From JACVRW01 sp963837445 (GTDB lineage: Bacteria; Actinomycetota; Thermoleophilia; Solirubrobacterales; Thermoleophilaceae): DNA of 64,000 bases. Of this stretch, positions 55,567 to 63,787 are shown piece after piece (the stretch's first letter is position 1; every line of letters begins with the position of its first letter). The notes beneath the pieces were generated by a model. That model did not search any database and was not told the DNA's origin. It worked only from the letters and a program-made list of their open reading frames with translations. The stretch lies in contig CAWINK010000021.1 of the NCBI GenBank assembly GCA_963837445.1, positions 124,001-188,000 of the forward strand, written 5' to 3'. A program made the position numbers and the translations under genes.

Positions 55567-55948
55567 CGAGTTCGTCAACGTCCGCTACATGGTCGACGAC
55601 GTCGAGACCGCCGTCGCCTTCTACACCACCCACTTCGGCTTTGAGGTGCGCTCCAGCGCCGCCCCCGCCTTCGCCGATGTCATCCGGGGCCACCTGCGTC
55701 TCTTACTGAGCGGCCCCAGCAGCTCGGCCGGGCGACCGATGCCCGACGGGCGCACACCCCAGCCCGGTGGCTGGAACCGCATCCACCTGATCGTCGAGGA
55801 CCTCGCCGGCGAAGTCGCGCGGCTGCGACGCGCGGGGCTGACCTTCCGCAACGACATCGTCAGCGGCCCGGGCGGCCAGCAGATCCTGCTCGACGATCCC
55901 GCCGGCAACCCGATCGAGCTCTTCCAACCCGCCGGCGAGCGGCGGTGA
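55559..55948 (+). CDS. VOC-family (glyoxalase-like) protein
   Basis: This 129-residue soluble protein has paired beta-alpha-beta-beta-beta modules of the vicinal oxygen chelate fold: VNVRYMVDDVETAVAFYTTH at the start, WNRIHLIVEDLAGEVARLRR in the middle and ILLDDPAGNPIELFQPA at the end. His in RIHLIV and Glu in IELFQP are plausible metal ligands. VOC proteins occur in ars operons as ArsI C-As lyases, but the vicinal Cys pair of ArsI is missing, so this is probably another dioxygenase, glyoxalase or resistance protein. The start overlaps the ArsR-ArsC stop. Confidence 0.85.
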   Translation: MPDEFVNVRYMVDDVETAVAFYTTHFGFEVRSSAAPAFADVIRGHLRLLLSGPSSSAGRPMPDGRTPQPGGWNRIHLIVEDLAGEVARLRRAGLTFRNDIVSGPGGQQILLDDPAGNPIELFQPAGERR

Positions 55949-56044
55949 CCTGCCCGCCCGCGTTCTTCCCGCGCCGGCGCGGATCGACGCCGAGGTAGCG
56001 CGCCTAGAGCTCAGGGGTTAGCGTGGGAGGACTCAGGCAATTTT

Positions 56045-57910
56045 GTGAGGACGAGGGTGACAGGACGGCTGGTCGGGACGATGGCGGCGGCGACGGCCGT
56101 TCTGGGCGTGTTCGCATCGAGCGCGGGCGCGGCGGTGAACTTCGAGCCGAAGCAGGACTTCCCGGCGGCCGATGCGTTCTCGCTGGCCACCGGCGACTTC
56201 AACAACGACGGTCTTGCGGATGTCGCCACGTCGAGCTTCGCAGGCACGAACTTCTCGGTCCTCCTGGGCAACGGCGACGGCACGCTCCGGGCGGCGCAGA
56301 ACACGGGCGGCCCGAGTCAGCAGAGCGGGAACGCCACCGGGGACTTCAACGGCGACGGACGCAGCGACATCGTCGTGATCACGATCAGCACGGACGACGT
56401 AGTCGTCTTCCTGAGCAACGGTGACGGCACGTTCGGTGCCGGCACGCCCCTGAACGTCGGCGCCGCGCCCCAGGGGGTCATCGTGACCAACCTGAATGCT
56501 GACTCCACTCCGGACATCGCCGTGGCGACCCAGACCGGCGACACCATCGACCTCTTCCTGGGCAACGGGACGGGCGGGTTCTCCGCGGCCCCGCCGATCA
56601 ACCACGCTCTGACCGGCAACCCGGATGGAGTGGCGGCCGGGGACTTCGACGCCGACGGCGACAACGACCTGGCGATCGGCACGACCGGTGGTGGCGAGGT
56701 CGCGTTCGCGCGCAACCAGGGGGCGGCGACGTTCGACGCGCCGGTTGGCCTCGGGACGACCGGCCAGAGGGTCGCCAGCGGGGACATCAACAACGACGGG
56801 CGGCCGGACATCGCCGCCAGCCGAACCATAAACGGCGACGTGGCGATCATCCTCCGCAACGCCGCCAATACCGGCTTCGACGCGGCCACTACGTTCGACC
56901 CGATTCCGGCAGTCGTCAATGCGATCGCGCAGGTCGCCGTGGCCGACCTCGACGGCGACGGGGCGCTCGACCTCGCTATCCCGCAGGTGAACGGGCCGCA
57001 AGCGGGCAAGACGTCCGTGGCGATCGGACGCGGCAACGGCCAGTTCGACCTCGGCAGTCACGAGACGGTCGGGGCCACCCCGCGCAGTGTCGTCGTCGCC
57101 GACTTCAACCGCGACGGCAACCCCGATCTGGCCACCGCGAACGACGGGCCGAACTCAGTCTCGGTGCTCCGCGCGACCCCGCCGACGGCGAGCGTCACCC
57201 TGGCGCTGGCCTTTGGGGACCAGGCGCAGAACACCGACAGCGCCGTGCAGGACATCGTCGTGAGCAACAACGGCGCGCCGCGGCTGCGCCCGGGCGCGGT
57301 AAATCTCGGCGGACCGAACGGCGACCAGTTCCGCATCGTGTCGAACACCTGCACCGGCGCGAACCTCGCCCCCGGCTCGGCCTGCACGGTCGGCGTCGGG
57401 TTCAGGCCGAACGGGCTGGGATCCCGCAGCGCGAACCTCGCCATATCGAGCAACGGCGCCGGATCACCGCACGCCGTGGCACTCACCGGTACCGGCGCCC
57501 TCCGTGCGGGAGCCTGCGCCAACCGGCGCAGTGGCAACGCCCGCAACAACCGGCTGACCGGCACCCGAGCCGGCGACCGACTGCTCGGCCTAGGCGGGAA
57601 CGACATCCTGAACGGCCTGGGCGGCGCGGACTGCCTCTTCGGCGGCGCCGGGAACGACCGGCTGAACGGCGGCGCCGGACGGGACCGGCTGAACGGCGGC
57701 GCCGGACGGGACCGGATGTCCGGCGGCACCGGCAACGACTCGCTCAGCGGCGGCTCGGGCAGGAACCGGTACAGCGGCGGTTCGGGCAACGACAGGATCA
57801 ACGCGCGCAACCGCCGGATCGAGACGATCGACTGCGGCACCGGCCGCGACCGCGTCACGGCTGACCGCAGGGACCGGGTACGGCGCTGCGAGCGCGTCAG
57901 GCGCCGCTAA
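56045..57910 (+). CDS. Exported FG-GAP repeat protein with RTX-like calcium-binding C-terminus
   Basis: This 621-residue protein has a signal peptide (about 1-30) and about seven FG-GAP/VCBS repeats, each with a calcium-loop core such as GDFNNDGLADVATSS, GDFNGDGRSDIVVI and ADFNRDGNPDLATAN, which together should form a beta-propeller. An immunoglobulin-like domain follows (about 375-485: TCTGANLAPGSACTVGVGFR). Residues about 490-590 carry RTX-like nonapeptide repeats (GGAGNDRLNGGAGRDRLNGG), which bind calcium and fold outside the cell, and the end is basic. The GTG start is supported by the signal peptide. Confidence 0.85.
   Translation: MRTRVTGRLVGTMAAATAVLGVFASSAGAAVNFEPKQDFPAADAFSLATGDFNNDGLADVATSSFAGTNFSVLLGNGDGTLRAAQNTGGPSQQSGNATGDFNGDGRSDIVVITISTDDVVVFLSNGDGTFGAGTPLNVGAAPQGVIVTNLNADSTPDIAVATQTGDTIDLFLGNGTGGFSAAPPINHALTGNPDGVAAGDFDADGDNDLAIGTTGGGEVAFARNQGAATFDAPVGLGTTGQRVASGDINNDGRPDIAASRTINGDVAIILRNAANTGFDAATTFDPIPAVVNAIAQVAVADLDGDGALDLAIPQVNGPQAGKTSVAIGRGNGQFDLGSHETVGATPRSVVVADFNRDGNPDLATANDGPNSVSVLRATPPTASVTLALAFGDQAQNTDSAVQDIVVSNNGAPRLRPGAVNLGGPNGDQFRIVSNTCTGANLAPGSACTVGVGFRPNGLGSRSANLAISSNGAGSPHAVALTGTGALRAGACANRRSGNARNNRLTGTRAGDRLLGLGGNDILNGLGGADCLFGGAGNDRLNGGAGRDRLNGGAGRDRMSGGTGNDSLSGGSGRNRYSGGSGNDRINARNRRIETIDCGTGRDRVTADRRDRVRRCERVRRR
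57656..57709 (+). repeat. 27-base tandem repeat, two exact copies
   Basis: The unit encodes DRLNGGAGR-type RTX-like motifs and is exactly repeated at 57656-57682 and 57683-57709, followed by a diverged third unit. Exact DNA identity indicates a recent duplication within the calcium-binding region. Confidence 0.85.
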
Positions 57911-57926
57911 GCGGGACACGACCTGA

Positions 57927-57999
57927 AGCGGACGACGGGCCTCGAACCCGCGACCTTTGGCTTGGGAAGCCAACGCTCTACCAACTGAGCTACGTCCGC
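57927..57999 (-). tRNA. tRNA-Gly(CCC)
   Basis: Read on the minus strand, the 73-base gene has acceptor arms GCGGACG and CGTCCGC, D arm AGCTCAGTTGGTAGAGC, anticodon stem TTGGC/GCCAA with loop TTCCCAA (anticodon CCC) and T arm GCGGG-TTCGAGG-CCCGT. The discriminator base is T. All conserved positions are present. CCA is not encoded. It lies between the RTX-like protein and the cytochrome c maturation genes. Confidence 0.97.
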
Positions 58000-58063
58000 G
58001 TGGGCGACTCCCGGGGGATCGCCGGGGGCGGATTCTAGCCCCCATCTATGGTTCCGCTCGGCC

Positions 58064-58606
58064 ATGCGCAGAGTCCTCTCCCCCGTTCCCATTGCCGTGA
58101 TCTGCATGCTGCTCGGGCTCTTCGCGCTGCTCGCCTACGGCCTCGCCTCGAACGAGCCCGATCGCGGCGCGGAGGAGGCGCTTGGCCGCGGCGAGACCGA
58201 GCCGGCGCCCGAGCTCGAGCTGCCCAAGCTGGGCGGCGGCGGCAGCGCCTCGCTCGCGGACTACCGCGGCAAGGTTGTCGTCCTGAACTTCTGGGCATCG
58301 TGGTGCGAGCCCTGCAAGGCCGAGTCTCCGCTGCTCGAGCGATGGCACAAGCGGATCTCTTCCAGGAACGGCACTGTGCTCGGCGTGGACATGCTCGATG
58401 TGACCGAGGACGCCCAGGACTTCATCGACGAGTACGAGCTCAGCTACCCGATGCTGAAGGACAAGGACGGCAGCGGGATCGAGACCTTCGGCGTCGTGCA
58501 GTACCCCGAGACCTTCGTGATCGACCCGCGCGGTCAGATCACGGCGGTCCGGCGAGGTCCCGTGGACGAGGAGTTCATGCGAGCGGAAGTGGAGCCGCTC
58601 CTGTGA
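58064..58606 (+). CDS. Membrane-anchored thioredoxin-like protein (ResA/CcmG type)
   Basis: This 180-residue protein has one N-terminal membrane helix (about 8-28) and an extracytoplasmic thioredoxin-like domain with active site WCEPC (about 78-82) in LNFWASWCEPCKAESP. The cis-proline is in VQYPETFVIDP. ResA and CcmG reduce the CXXCH of apocytochrome c before heme attachment. The GTG start of ccmH overlaps its stop, and ccdA follows, so this is the reducing arm of System I maturation. Confidence 0.92.
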   Translation: MRRVLSPVPIAVICMLLGLFALLAYGLASNEPDRGAEEALGRGETEPAPELELPKLGGGGSASLADYRGKVVVLNFWASWCEPCKAESPLLERWHKRISSRNGTVLGVDMLDVTEDAQDFIDEYELSYPMLKDKDGSGIETFGVVQYPETFVIDPRGQITAVRRGPVDEEFMRAEVEPLL

Positions 58607-59061
58607 GGCCCGCCGCTCTGCTCGCGGCGTTCGTGCTGCTGGCACTGCCGGCGGCGGCCGTGGCCCAGGACTGCCCGAAGACCACGCTCGGCGACATCGA
58701 GGACGAGGTGATGTGCCCGGTCTGCGGCACGCCGCTCGGCCTTGCCAGCGAGGCGCCGCAGGCGCAGCGCGAGCGCGCCTACATCGAGCGGCTGATCGCC
58801 CAGTGCAAATCGAAGGACGAGGTGAAGCAGGCGCTCGTGGCCGAGTTCGGCGACAGCGTGCTGGCGCTCCCGGGCGATCAGGGTGACGACGACCTCGGCG
58901 ACGTGCTCGTGTACGTGGTGCCGGCCGTGGGCATCCTGCTGGCGGCCGTGGGCATCGCGTTCGCGGTGCTGAGATGGCGGCGGCCGGAGCGACCCGGCCG
59001 CGCGCTGGCCGGATCGGAGGGCACCCGCCTCGAGGACGACATGGAGCGCTACGACCTGTGA
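58603..59061 (+). CDS. ccmH: Cytochrome c maturation protein CcmH
   Basis: This 152-residue protein has a signal sequence (ALLAAFVLLALPAAAVAQ), a redox domain with Cys pair in EVMCPVCGTPLGLASEAPQA and a C-terminal membrane helix (about 104-124). CcmH holds apocytochrome thiols at the CcmF lyase. The variant CPVC replaces the common LRCxxC box, but lies in the same helical-bundle context. I chose GTG 58603 because it overlaps the upstream stop; longer readings lie inside the thioredoxin-like gene. Confidence 0.9.
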   Translation: MRPAALLAAFVLLALPAAAVAQDCPKTTLGDIEDEVMCPVCGTPLGLASEAPQAQRERAYIERLIAQCKSKDEVKQALVAEFGDSVLALPGDQGDDDLGDVLVYVVPAVGILLAAVGIAFAVLRWRRPERPGRALAGSEGTRLEDDMERYDL

Positions 59062-59807
59062 TCGCCCAGGAATCGGTGGACGCCACCGTCTTCGCCGCCT
59101 TCGCGGTGGGCTTCATCTCCTTCATCTCCCCCTGCGTGCTGCCGCTCGTGCCCGGCTACCTCTCGACCATCTCCGGCGTCTCGTTCGCGGACATCCAGGA
59201 GGGGCGCGGGCGGCGCCAGGTGCTGGGGCCGGCCATTCTGTTCTGCCTCTCGTTCACGGCGATGTTCGTGGCGCTCGGGATGACCGCCACCGGGCTCGGC
59301 CAGACGCTTCAGGACCACCGCGCCGTGTTGCGCCAAGTCTCAGGGGTGGTGATCGCGCTGCTCGGCGTGCTGTTCATCGCCACGCTGTTCATTCCGAAGC
59401 TGAATCGCGAGTGGCGGCCCGAGGAGCTGATGCGGCGCGCGCACACCGGCGGGCCGATCATCGCCGGGCTCGCGTTCGCGGTCGCCTGGCTGCCATGCAC
59501 CGGCCCCACGCTGGGCGCGATCCTCACGGCCGCCTCGAGCGAGTCGACGGTGGGAAGAGGGGGCGTGCTGCTCGCGTTCTACGCCCTCGGCCTCGCCGTC
59601 CCGTTCATCCTGAGCGCGCTCGCCTTCTCCACCTTCTCCGGCGTCTTCAAGTTCTTCCGCGACCACTACACGGCGATCACGCTCGTGTCCGGCGTGATCC
59701 TGGTCGTGATGGGCGTGCTGCTCTACACGAACGAGCTGACCCGGCTGAACGCCGAGGCACTGCGCGCTATGGACGACCTGAACGTGAACTTCTTCAGCGA
59801 GCTCTAG
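59058..59807 (+). CDS. ccdA: Cytochrome c biogenesis protein CcdA
   Basis: This 249-residue membrane protein carries electrons from cytoplasmic thioredoxin to extracytoplasmic CcmG/ResA. Six hydrophobic helices are visible, with the paired redox Cys in SFISPCVLPLVPGYLSTISG (helix 1) and AWLPCTGPTLGAILTAAS (helix 4). I chose GTG 59058 for its overlap with the ccmH stop. Its last 14 bases overlap the convergent hydrolase gene. Together with the two preceding genes it makes a three-gene operon. Confidence 0.93.
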   Translation: MIAQESVDATVFAAFAVGFISFISPCVLPLVPGYLSTISGVSFADIQEGRGRRQVLGPAILFCLSFTAMFVALGMTATGLGQTLQDHRAVLRQVSGVVIALLGVLFIATLFIPKLNREWRPEELMRRAHTGGPIIAGLAFAVAWLPCTGPTLGAILTAASSESTVGRGGVLLAFYALGLAVPFILSALAFSTFSGVFKFFRDHYTAITLVSGVILVVMGVLLYTNELTRLNAEALRAMDDLNVNFFSEL

Positions 59808-61104
59808 CCCGGTTCAGGAAGCGAACGACCGACTTCAGGAAGTCGTTGCGGGCCGGCGCGGCAGACAGCGGGTCGAGGTGGCTCGTCCCGCGGTCGTCGG
59901 TGATGCTGAACTCCTGGATCCTCGAGCGGTTCACGAGCCGCTTCGCGCCACGGGCCACGCGCCCGCGCGTCAGCGCGGTGCTGAATGCGTAGAGCGGCAC
60001 GTCGATCTGATTCCCGTGCAGCAGCCGCAGCCCGAGGAACCTCGCCGCCGGCGTCTGGCGCATCGGGCTGGCGGCGTCGAAGTCGAGCAGCAGGCGGCGC
60101 GGGTAGTACCACTCCGTCGCGTTCGGATCATCCGCGGCGTACGCCCGCGCATGGCGCTGGATGGGCGTGATCTCGCCGTCCTGCCAGCCGCGGGGGTCAC
60201 CGCTGTCGGCGAGCTGTCCCGCGCGGATCTGGATGAGAGCGAGTGAGTCCGGCGACGTGGTCTCGTCGAACGCGTATCCGAACGCAGCCTCATTCGTGAC
60301 ACGGAACGACGGCTTGAGGAAGTCCGGCAGCAGCGGGTACTGCTGGAGCACCGATGGCTCGTCCGGGCGCTTGTTGGCCCAGAGCGCACCGACCTGGGCG
60401 AAGATGCCGTTGATCTCGGGCAGACCGGTGCCGAGCAGGTCGAGGAACACCTTGCCGGTGCGGATGTCGGCCAGCTCGCGCTTCGCCCGGGCCAGGTCGG
60501 CGGAGGCGAAGCTGCCCAAGAGGCCGCCGTCGATCAGCACGAGCCCGTCGAGGTCGCGGTAGCCGGCGCGCCCGCCGAAGTCCCAGGCTGCGTAGGCGAC
60601 GGCGGTGGATGCCCCGGCGGAGTGACCACCGAGGAAGACCCTGCGCCCGCCTGCGCGCGCCCTTCGGATCACGCCGCGCAGGTCCGCGAGTTGAAGCTTC
60701 AGGCCCCAGTCGGCGGCGAACTTCGCGTCCTCGCCCGCCACCCGCCTGTACTGGAAGCCGAGGTAGTAATCCTGGGCGCGCTGGGGATCCCCGGTCGCGA
60801 AGACCGACGTGTCCTCGAGCGCCTGCTGGCGCCGATCGACGATCCACACCTGCGTCCTGGGGACGCGCCTGACGATGTCGCGTGCCACGGGCACGATGCC
60901 ACCGGCGCCCCCGTTCGTGCCGGGCACCAGCACGAGCACGTTCCTCGCGCCCGCCGGCCCGAGCTGCTGCACGAAGACGCGGTCGTACTTCGCGGGTCCC
61001 GGCCCGGGCGGAACCTTCATCGGCACGTAACGGTCGATCGCCGCAGCGGGAGCCGCCACGAACAGCGCCGTGCCAACGGCCAGTGCGAGCGCGAGCCGGA
61101 CCAT
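59794..61104 (-). CDS. Exported alpha/beta hydrolase
   Basis: This 436-residue protein has a signal peptide (MVRLALALAVGTALFVAAPA) and an alpha/beta hydrolase core with VLVPGTNGGAGG in the oxyanion region, WIVDRRQQALEDTS, and nucleophile elbow FLGGHSAGAST (Ser near 165). The acid and base near the C-terminus cannot be placed with certainty; SHLDPL (His near 415) is a good candidate. The substrate is unknown. It converges with ccdA (14-base overlap) and diverges from the propeller-like gene 48 bases away. Confidence 0.82.
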   Translation of the reverse strand: MVRLALALAVGTALFVAAPAAAIDRYVPMKVPPGPGPAKYDRVFVQQLGPAGARNVLVLVPGTNGGAGGIVPVARDIVRRVPRTQVWIVDRRQQALEDTSVFATGDPQRAQDYYLGFQYRRVAGEDAKFAADWGLKLQLADLRGVIRRARAGGRRVFLGGHSAGASTAVAYAAWDFGGRAGYRDLDGLVLIDGGLLGSFASADLARAKRELADIRTGKVFLDLLGTGLPEINGIFAQVGALWANKRPDEPSVLQQYPLLPDFLKPSFRVTNEAAFGYAFDETTSPDSLALIQIRAGQLADSGDPRGWQDGEITPIQRHARAYAADDPNATEWYYPRRLLLDFDAASPMRQTPAARFLGLRLLHGNQIDVPLYAFSTALTRGRVARGAKRLVNRSRIQEFSITDDRGTSHLDPLSAAPARNDFLKSVVRFLNRARAR

Positions 61105-61152
61105 CCCCGGGCAGCCTACAAAGCGGCCGCCTGCGGGGGATACCCTGAACGC

Positions 61153-62169
61153 ATGTGGCTCCCCGCACTACTGGCGGCCGCGGCCGTTCCGGTCGGGCCG
61201 GCGGCCGAGCCCACTACCTTCGAGCTGCGCGACTCGTTCGGCGGCCAGGTGGACGGCGGCGGCTTCGTGTACGTGCGCCACCGGTCGTCGCGCGACATGA
61301 TCCAGCGCTACGACCTCGCAACCGCTCGCACGACCACCCTCTGGACCGCGGCGCGCGAGCAGGACTCGGTTCCCGCAATCGATGTGGCCAACGGGCGCAT
61401 TGCGTTCGAGGTGCGCCCGCAGTTCCAGCGCTCGCGCGTGCTGTTGATAGACGTGGCCAGTGGCGCAGTCAGCGAGCTTGACCGCGGCCGCTACGACGAC
61501 CGCCGCGACTGCGGCAGCTCGGTGCAGCTCGAGGACGTGGCTTCCTCCGGCGACGTGCTGGTGACCAAGGCCACGGTCCCGTGCGGGCGGCGCGCAGGCC
61601 GGCTGGTCGTTCAGGCCTATGGGCCTGTGGAAACGCGCACCCTGCTGACCCGCTCCACGCGCTCACCATTCCTCTCCGACGGGCCGCCGCACCGCCGACT
61701 GGCGGGCGACCACCTGCTCACCTTCGGCGATCGCGTCGCCCGCGTGCGCAACGTCGCCACCGGCGAGGTGCGCCAGCTTCGACCCCTCAATCCAGCCAGC
61801 GGGTTCGGTCCGTTGGCCGTGGCGCCTAACGGACGCGTGCTGCTCGACGAGTTTACGTTCGTCCGACGAGGCACGCCACGCCAGACGATCCGCCTCCTGA
61901 GCCCCTCGGAACGGGGACGCGAGGGCACCGTCGTCCATCGGTCCCGCCGGGCATTCGGCGAGGCGCACTTCTGCGGTGATCGTGCGGTGATGCACACGGT
62001 GGGCCCTGGCAGGCGACGCGAGCTGAAGCTCCTTGACCCGCCGGGGCAGCTCTTCAGCGGCGTGATCCCCGAGCCCGACACGACCAGCTCGTGCGACGCC
62101 GGCCAGTTCGCGGTCACCGTGAGTCTCGGGGGCGGACCCGACCGCACGTACCTGCACACGCTGCCCTAG
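61153..62169 (+). CDS. Exported beta-propeller-like protein, function unknown
   Basis: This protein of 338 residues starts MWLPALLAAAAVPVGPAAEP, a signal peptide. The rest is strands in repeated blocks of the form D(V/L)A-x-G-x(I/V), such as IDVANGRIAFEVRPQFQRSR then VLLIDVASGAVSELDRG and VRNVATGEVRQLRPLNPASG, suggestive of a TolB-like beta-propeller. Cys at DCGSSV, VPCGRR, HFCGDR and SSCDAG may form disulfides. No enzymatic motif is visible. I chose ATG 61153 for the signal peptide. It converges with argS, ending 3 bases away. Confidence 0.65.
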   Translation: MWLPALLAAAAVPVGPAAEPTTFELRDSFGGQVDGGGFVYVRHRSSRDMIQRYDLATARTTTLWTAAREQDSVPAIDVANGRIAFEVRPQFQRSRVLLIDVASGAVSELDRGRYDDRRDCGSSVQLEDVASSGDVLVTKATVPCGRRAGRLVVQAYGPVETRTLLTRSTRSPFLSDGPPHRRLAGDHLLTFGDRVARVRNVATGEVRQLRPLNPASGFGPLAVAPNGRVLLDEFTFVRRGTPRQTIRLLSPSERGREGTVVHRSRRAFGEAHFCGDRAVMHTVGPGRRRELKLLDPPGQLFSGVIPEPDTTSSCDAGQFAVTVSLGGGPDRTYLHTLP

Positions 62170-62172
62170 TGG

Positions 62173-63780
62173 CTACATCTGCTCCGGCGCCTCCACCCCG
62201 AGCAGGTCGAGCGCCTGCGCCAGCACGCGCTTTGTGAGCACCGCGATGGCTATTCGCACGTCCTCGTCGCCGCCCTCCTCGGCCGCACCCACCACCCGGC
62301 AGTCGCGATAGAACGCTGAGAAGTCCTGGGACGTCTCGGTCGCGTAGGTGGTGATGCGGTGCGGCGCGCGGCGCTCCGCCGCGTCGCGGATCTCGCCGGG
62401 CAGCTCGAGCAGCCGCTTCACGAGCGCCCGCGCGGAGGGGTGGAAGTGCTCCGAGCTGGCGCGCACGTCCGCTGCGAGCGCCTGCTGGACGCGCTCCTCC
62501 CCGGCCTTGCGCAGAATCGACGCGATGCGCGCGTGCGCATACTGGACGTAGTAGACGGGGTTGTCCTGGGACTCGCTGCGAGCCAGCTCGAGGTCTACGT
62601 CGAGCGTCGTGTCGTGGCTGCGCGACGCCAGGAACCAGCGCGCGGCATCCACGCCGATGTCGTCGAGCAGGTCGTCGAGCGTCTCGATCGTGCCGGCGCG
62701 CTTCGACATCTTCACGCGCTCGCCGCCCTCGGTGAGGCTCACGAGCTGCATCAGCACGACCTCGAACGCATCGGGGTTCCCGCCCAGCGCCTGCCAGGCG
62801 GCCTTCATGCGCGCGATGTGGCCGTGGTGGTCGGCGCCCCAGACGTCGATCGCGTGGTCGTACGCGCGCTCGATCTTGTGCAGGTGGTAGGCGATGTCGG
62901 TGGCGAAGTAGGTCCACTCGCCGTTCGAGCGGCGCAGCACGCTGTCCTTGTCGAGGCCATACGCGGTCGTCCGCAGCCAGAGCGCGCCGTCGTGCTCATA
63001 GACGTCGAGCCGCTCGAGGGCTGTCTCGATCACGCCACTCTCGTGCAGCGTGCGCTCGGAGAAGAAGTCGTCCATCCGCACCCGGAAGCGCTCCAGCGAC
63101 CCGCGCACGCCCTCCAGCATCAGCTCGATCCCCCGCCGCGCCACCTCCTCCGGGTCACCCTCCGCTGCACCCTCGACGCGCTCCGCGAGCTCGCGCACGT
63201 AGTCGCCCAGGTAGCCGTCGTCCGGCGGCTCCTCGCCGCGTGCTCGGGCCTGGATCGACTCGCCGAAGCGGCTCACCTGGCTCCCGGCGTCGTTCAGGTA
63301 GTACTCGCGCTCCACGCGGTTGCCGGCCCGCTCCAGGATGCGTGCCAGGGCATCCCCGTAGGCCGCGTGGCGCGCCGCGGCGATCGTCATCGGGCCGGTC
63401 GGATTCGCGCTCACGAACTCGAGGTTCACGTGCTCGTCCGCGGAGCCCGCGCCGTAGTCCTCGCCCGCCTCCAGCAGGGTGGCGACTGTGTCGAGGTACC
63501 AGCGGTCGGCCATGAAGAGGTTGAGGAATCCGGGCCCGGCGATCTCCACGCGCTCGACGGTCTCGCCCAGCCGCTCGCCGAGCCGCTCGCCGAGCTGCTC
63601 CGCGATCGCGCGCGGCGGCTCGCCCATCGTCGGCGCGAGCAGCATCGCGGCGTTCGTCGAGTAGTCGCCGAAGTCGGCACGCGGCGGGCGGTCGAGCTTC
63701 AGGCCCGCGCGGCGCCCGTTCCCGGCCAGGCCGGTGGCGGTCTCCTCGACGGCGCTCTTCAGATGTGCGACGGGATCCAT
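62173..63780 (-). CDS. argS: Arginyl-tRNA synthetase
   Basis: This 535-residue class I enzyme charges tRNA-Arg. The N-terminal tRNA-binding domain (about 1-100) precedes LEFVSANPTGPMTIAAARHA then AYGDALARILE. In most ArgRS the HIGH box follows PTGP as LHVGH; here both His are replaced (MTIAA). The KMSKR box is intact in RVKMSKRAGTIETL (about 350). The DALR-type C-terminal domain covers about 415-535. The reading frame is intact and length is normal, so it is probably active with a lineage-specific HIGH variant. The rlmH stop lies 7 bases upstream of the ATG. Confidence 0.93.
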   Translation of the reverse strand: MDPVAHLKSAVEETATGLAGNGRRAGLKLDRPPRADFGDYSTNAAMLLAPTMGEPPRAIAEQLGERLGERLGETVERVEIAGPGFLNLFMADRWYLDTVATLLEAGEDYGAGSADEHVNLEFVSANPTGPMTIAAARHAAYGDALARILERAGNRVEREYYLNDAGSQVSRFGESIQARARGEEPPDDGYLGDYVRELAERVEGAAEGDPEEVARRGIELMLEGVRGSLERFRVRMDDFFSERTLHESGVIETALERLDVYEHDGALWLRTTAYGLDKDSVLRRSNGEWTYFATDIAYHLHKIERAYDHAIDVWGADHHGHIARMKAAWQALGGNPDAFEVVLMQLVSLTEGGERVKMSKRAGTIETLDDLLDDIGVDAARWFLASRSHDTTLDVDLELARSESQDNPVYYVQYAHARIASILRKAGEERVQQALAADVRASSEHFHPSARALVKRLLELPGEIRDAAERRAPHRITTYATETSQDFSAFYRDCRVVGAAEEGGDEDVRIAIAVLTKRVLAQALDLLGVEAPEQM

Positions 63781-63787
63781 GCCCCTA

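Noticed and set aside
55559..55948. ArsI C-As lyase identity for the VOC protein next to ArsR-ArsC
   Set aside because: The vicinal Cys pair that binds trivalent arsenic in ArsI is not present.
55969..55982. Palindrome CCGCGCCGGCGCGG as a terminator after the VOC gene
   Set aside because: It has no loop and no T-run and such strings are common by chance at this GC content.
57656..57709. CRISPR-like repeat
   Set aside because: The repeats are directly adjacent without spacers and encode in-frame RTX-like motifs.
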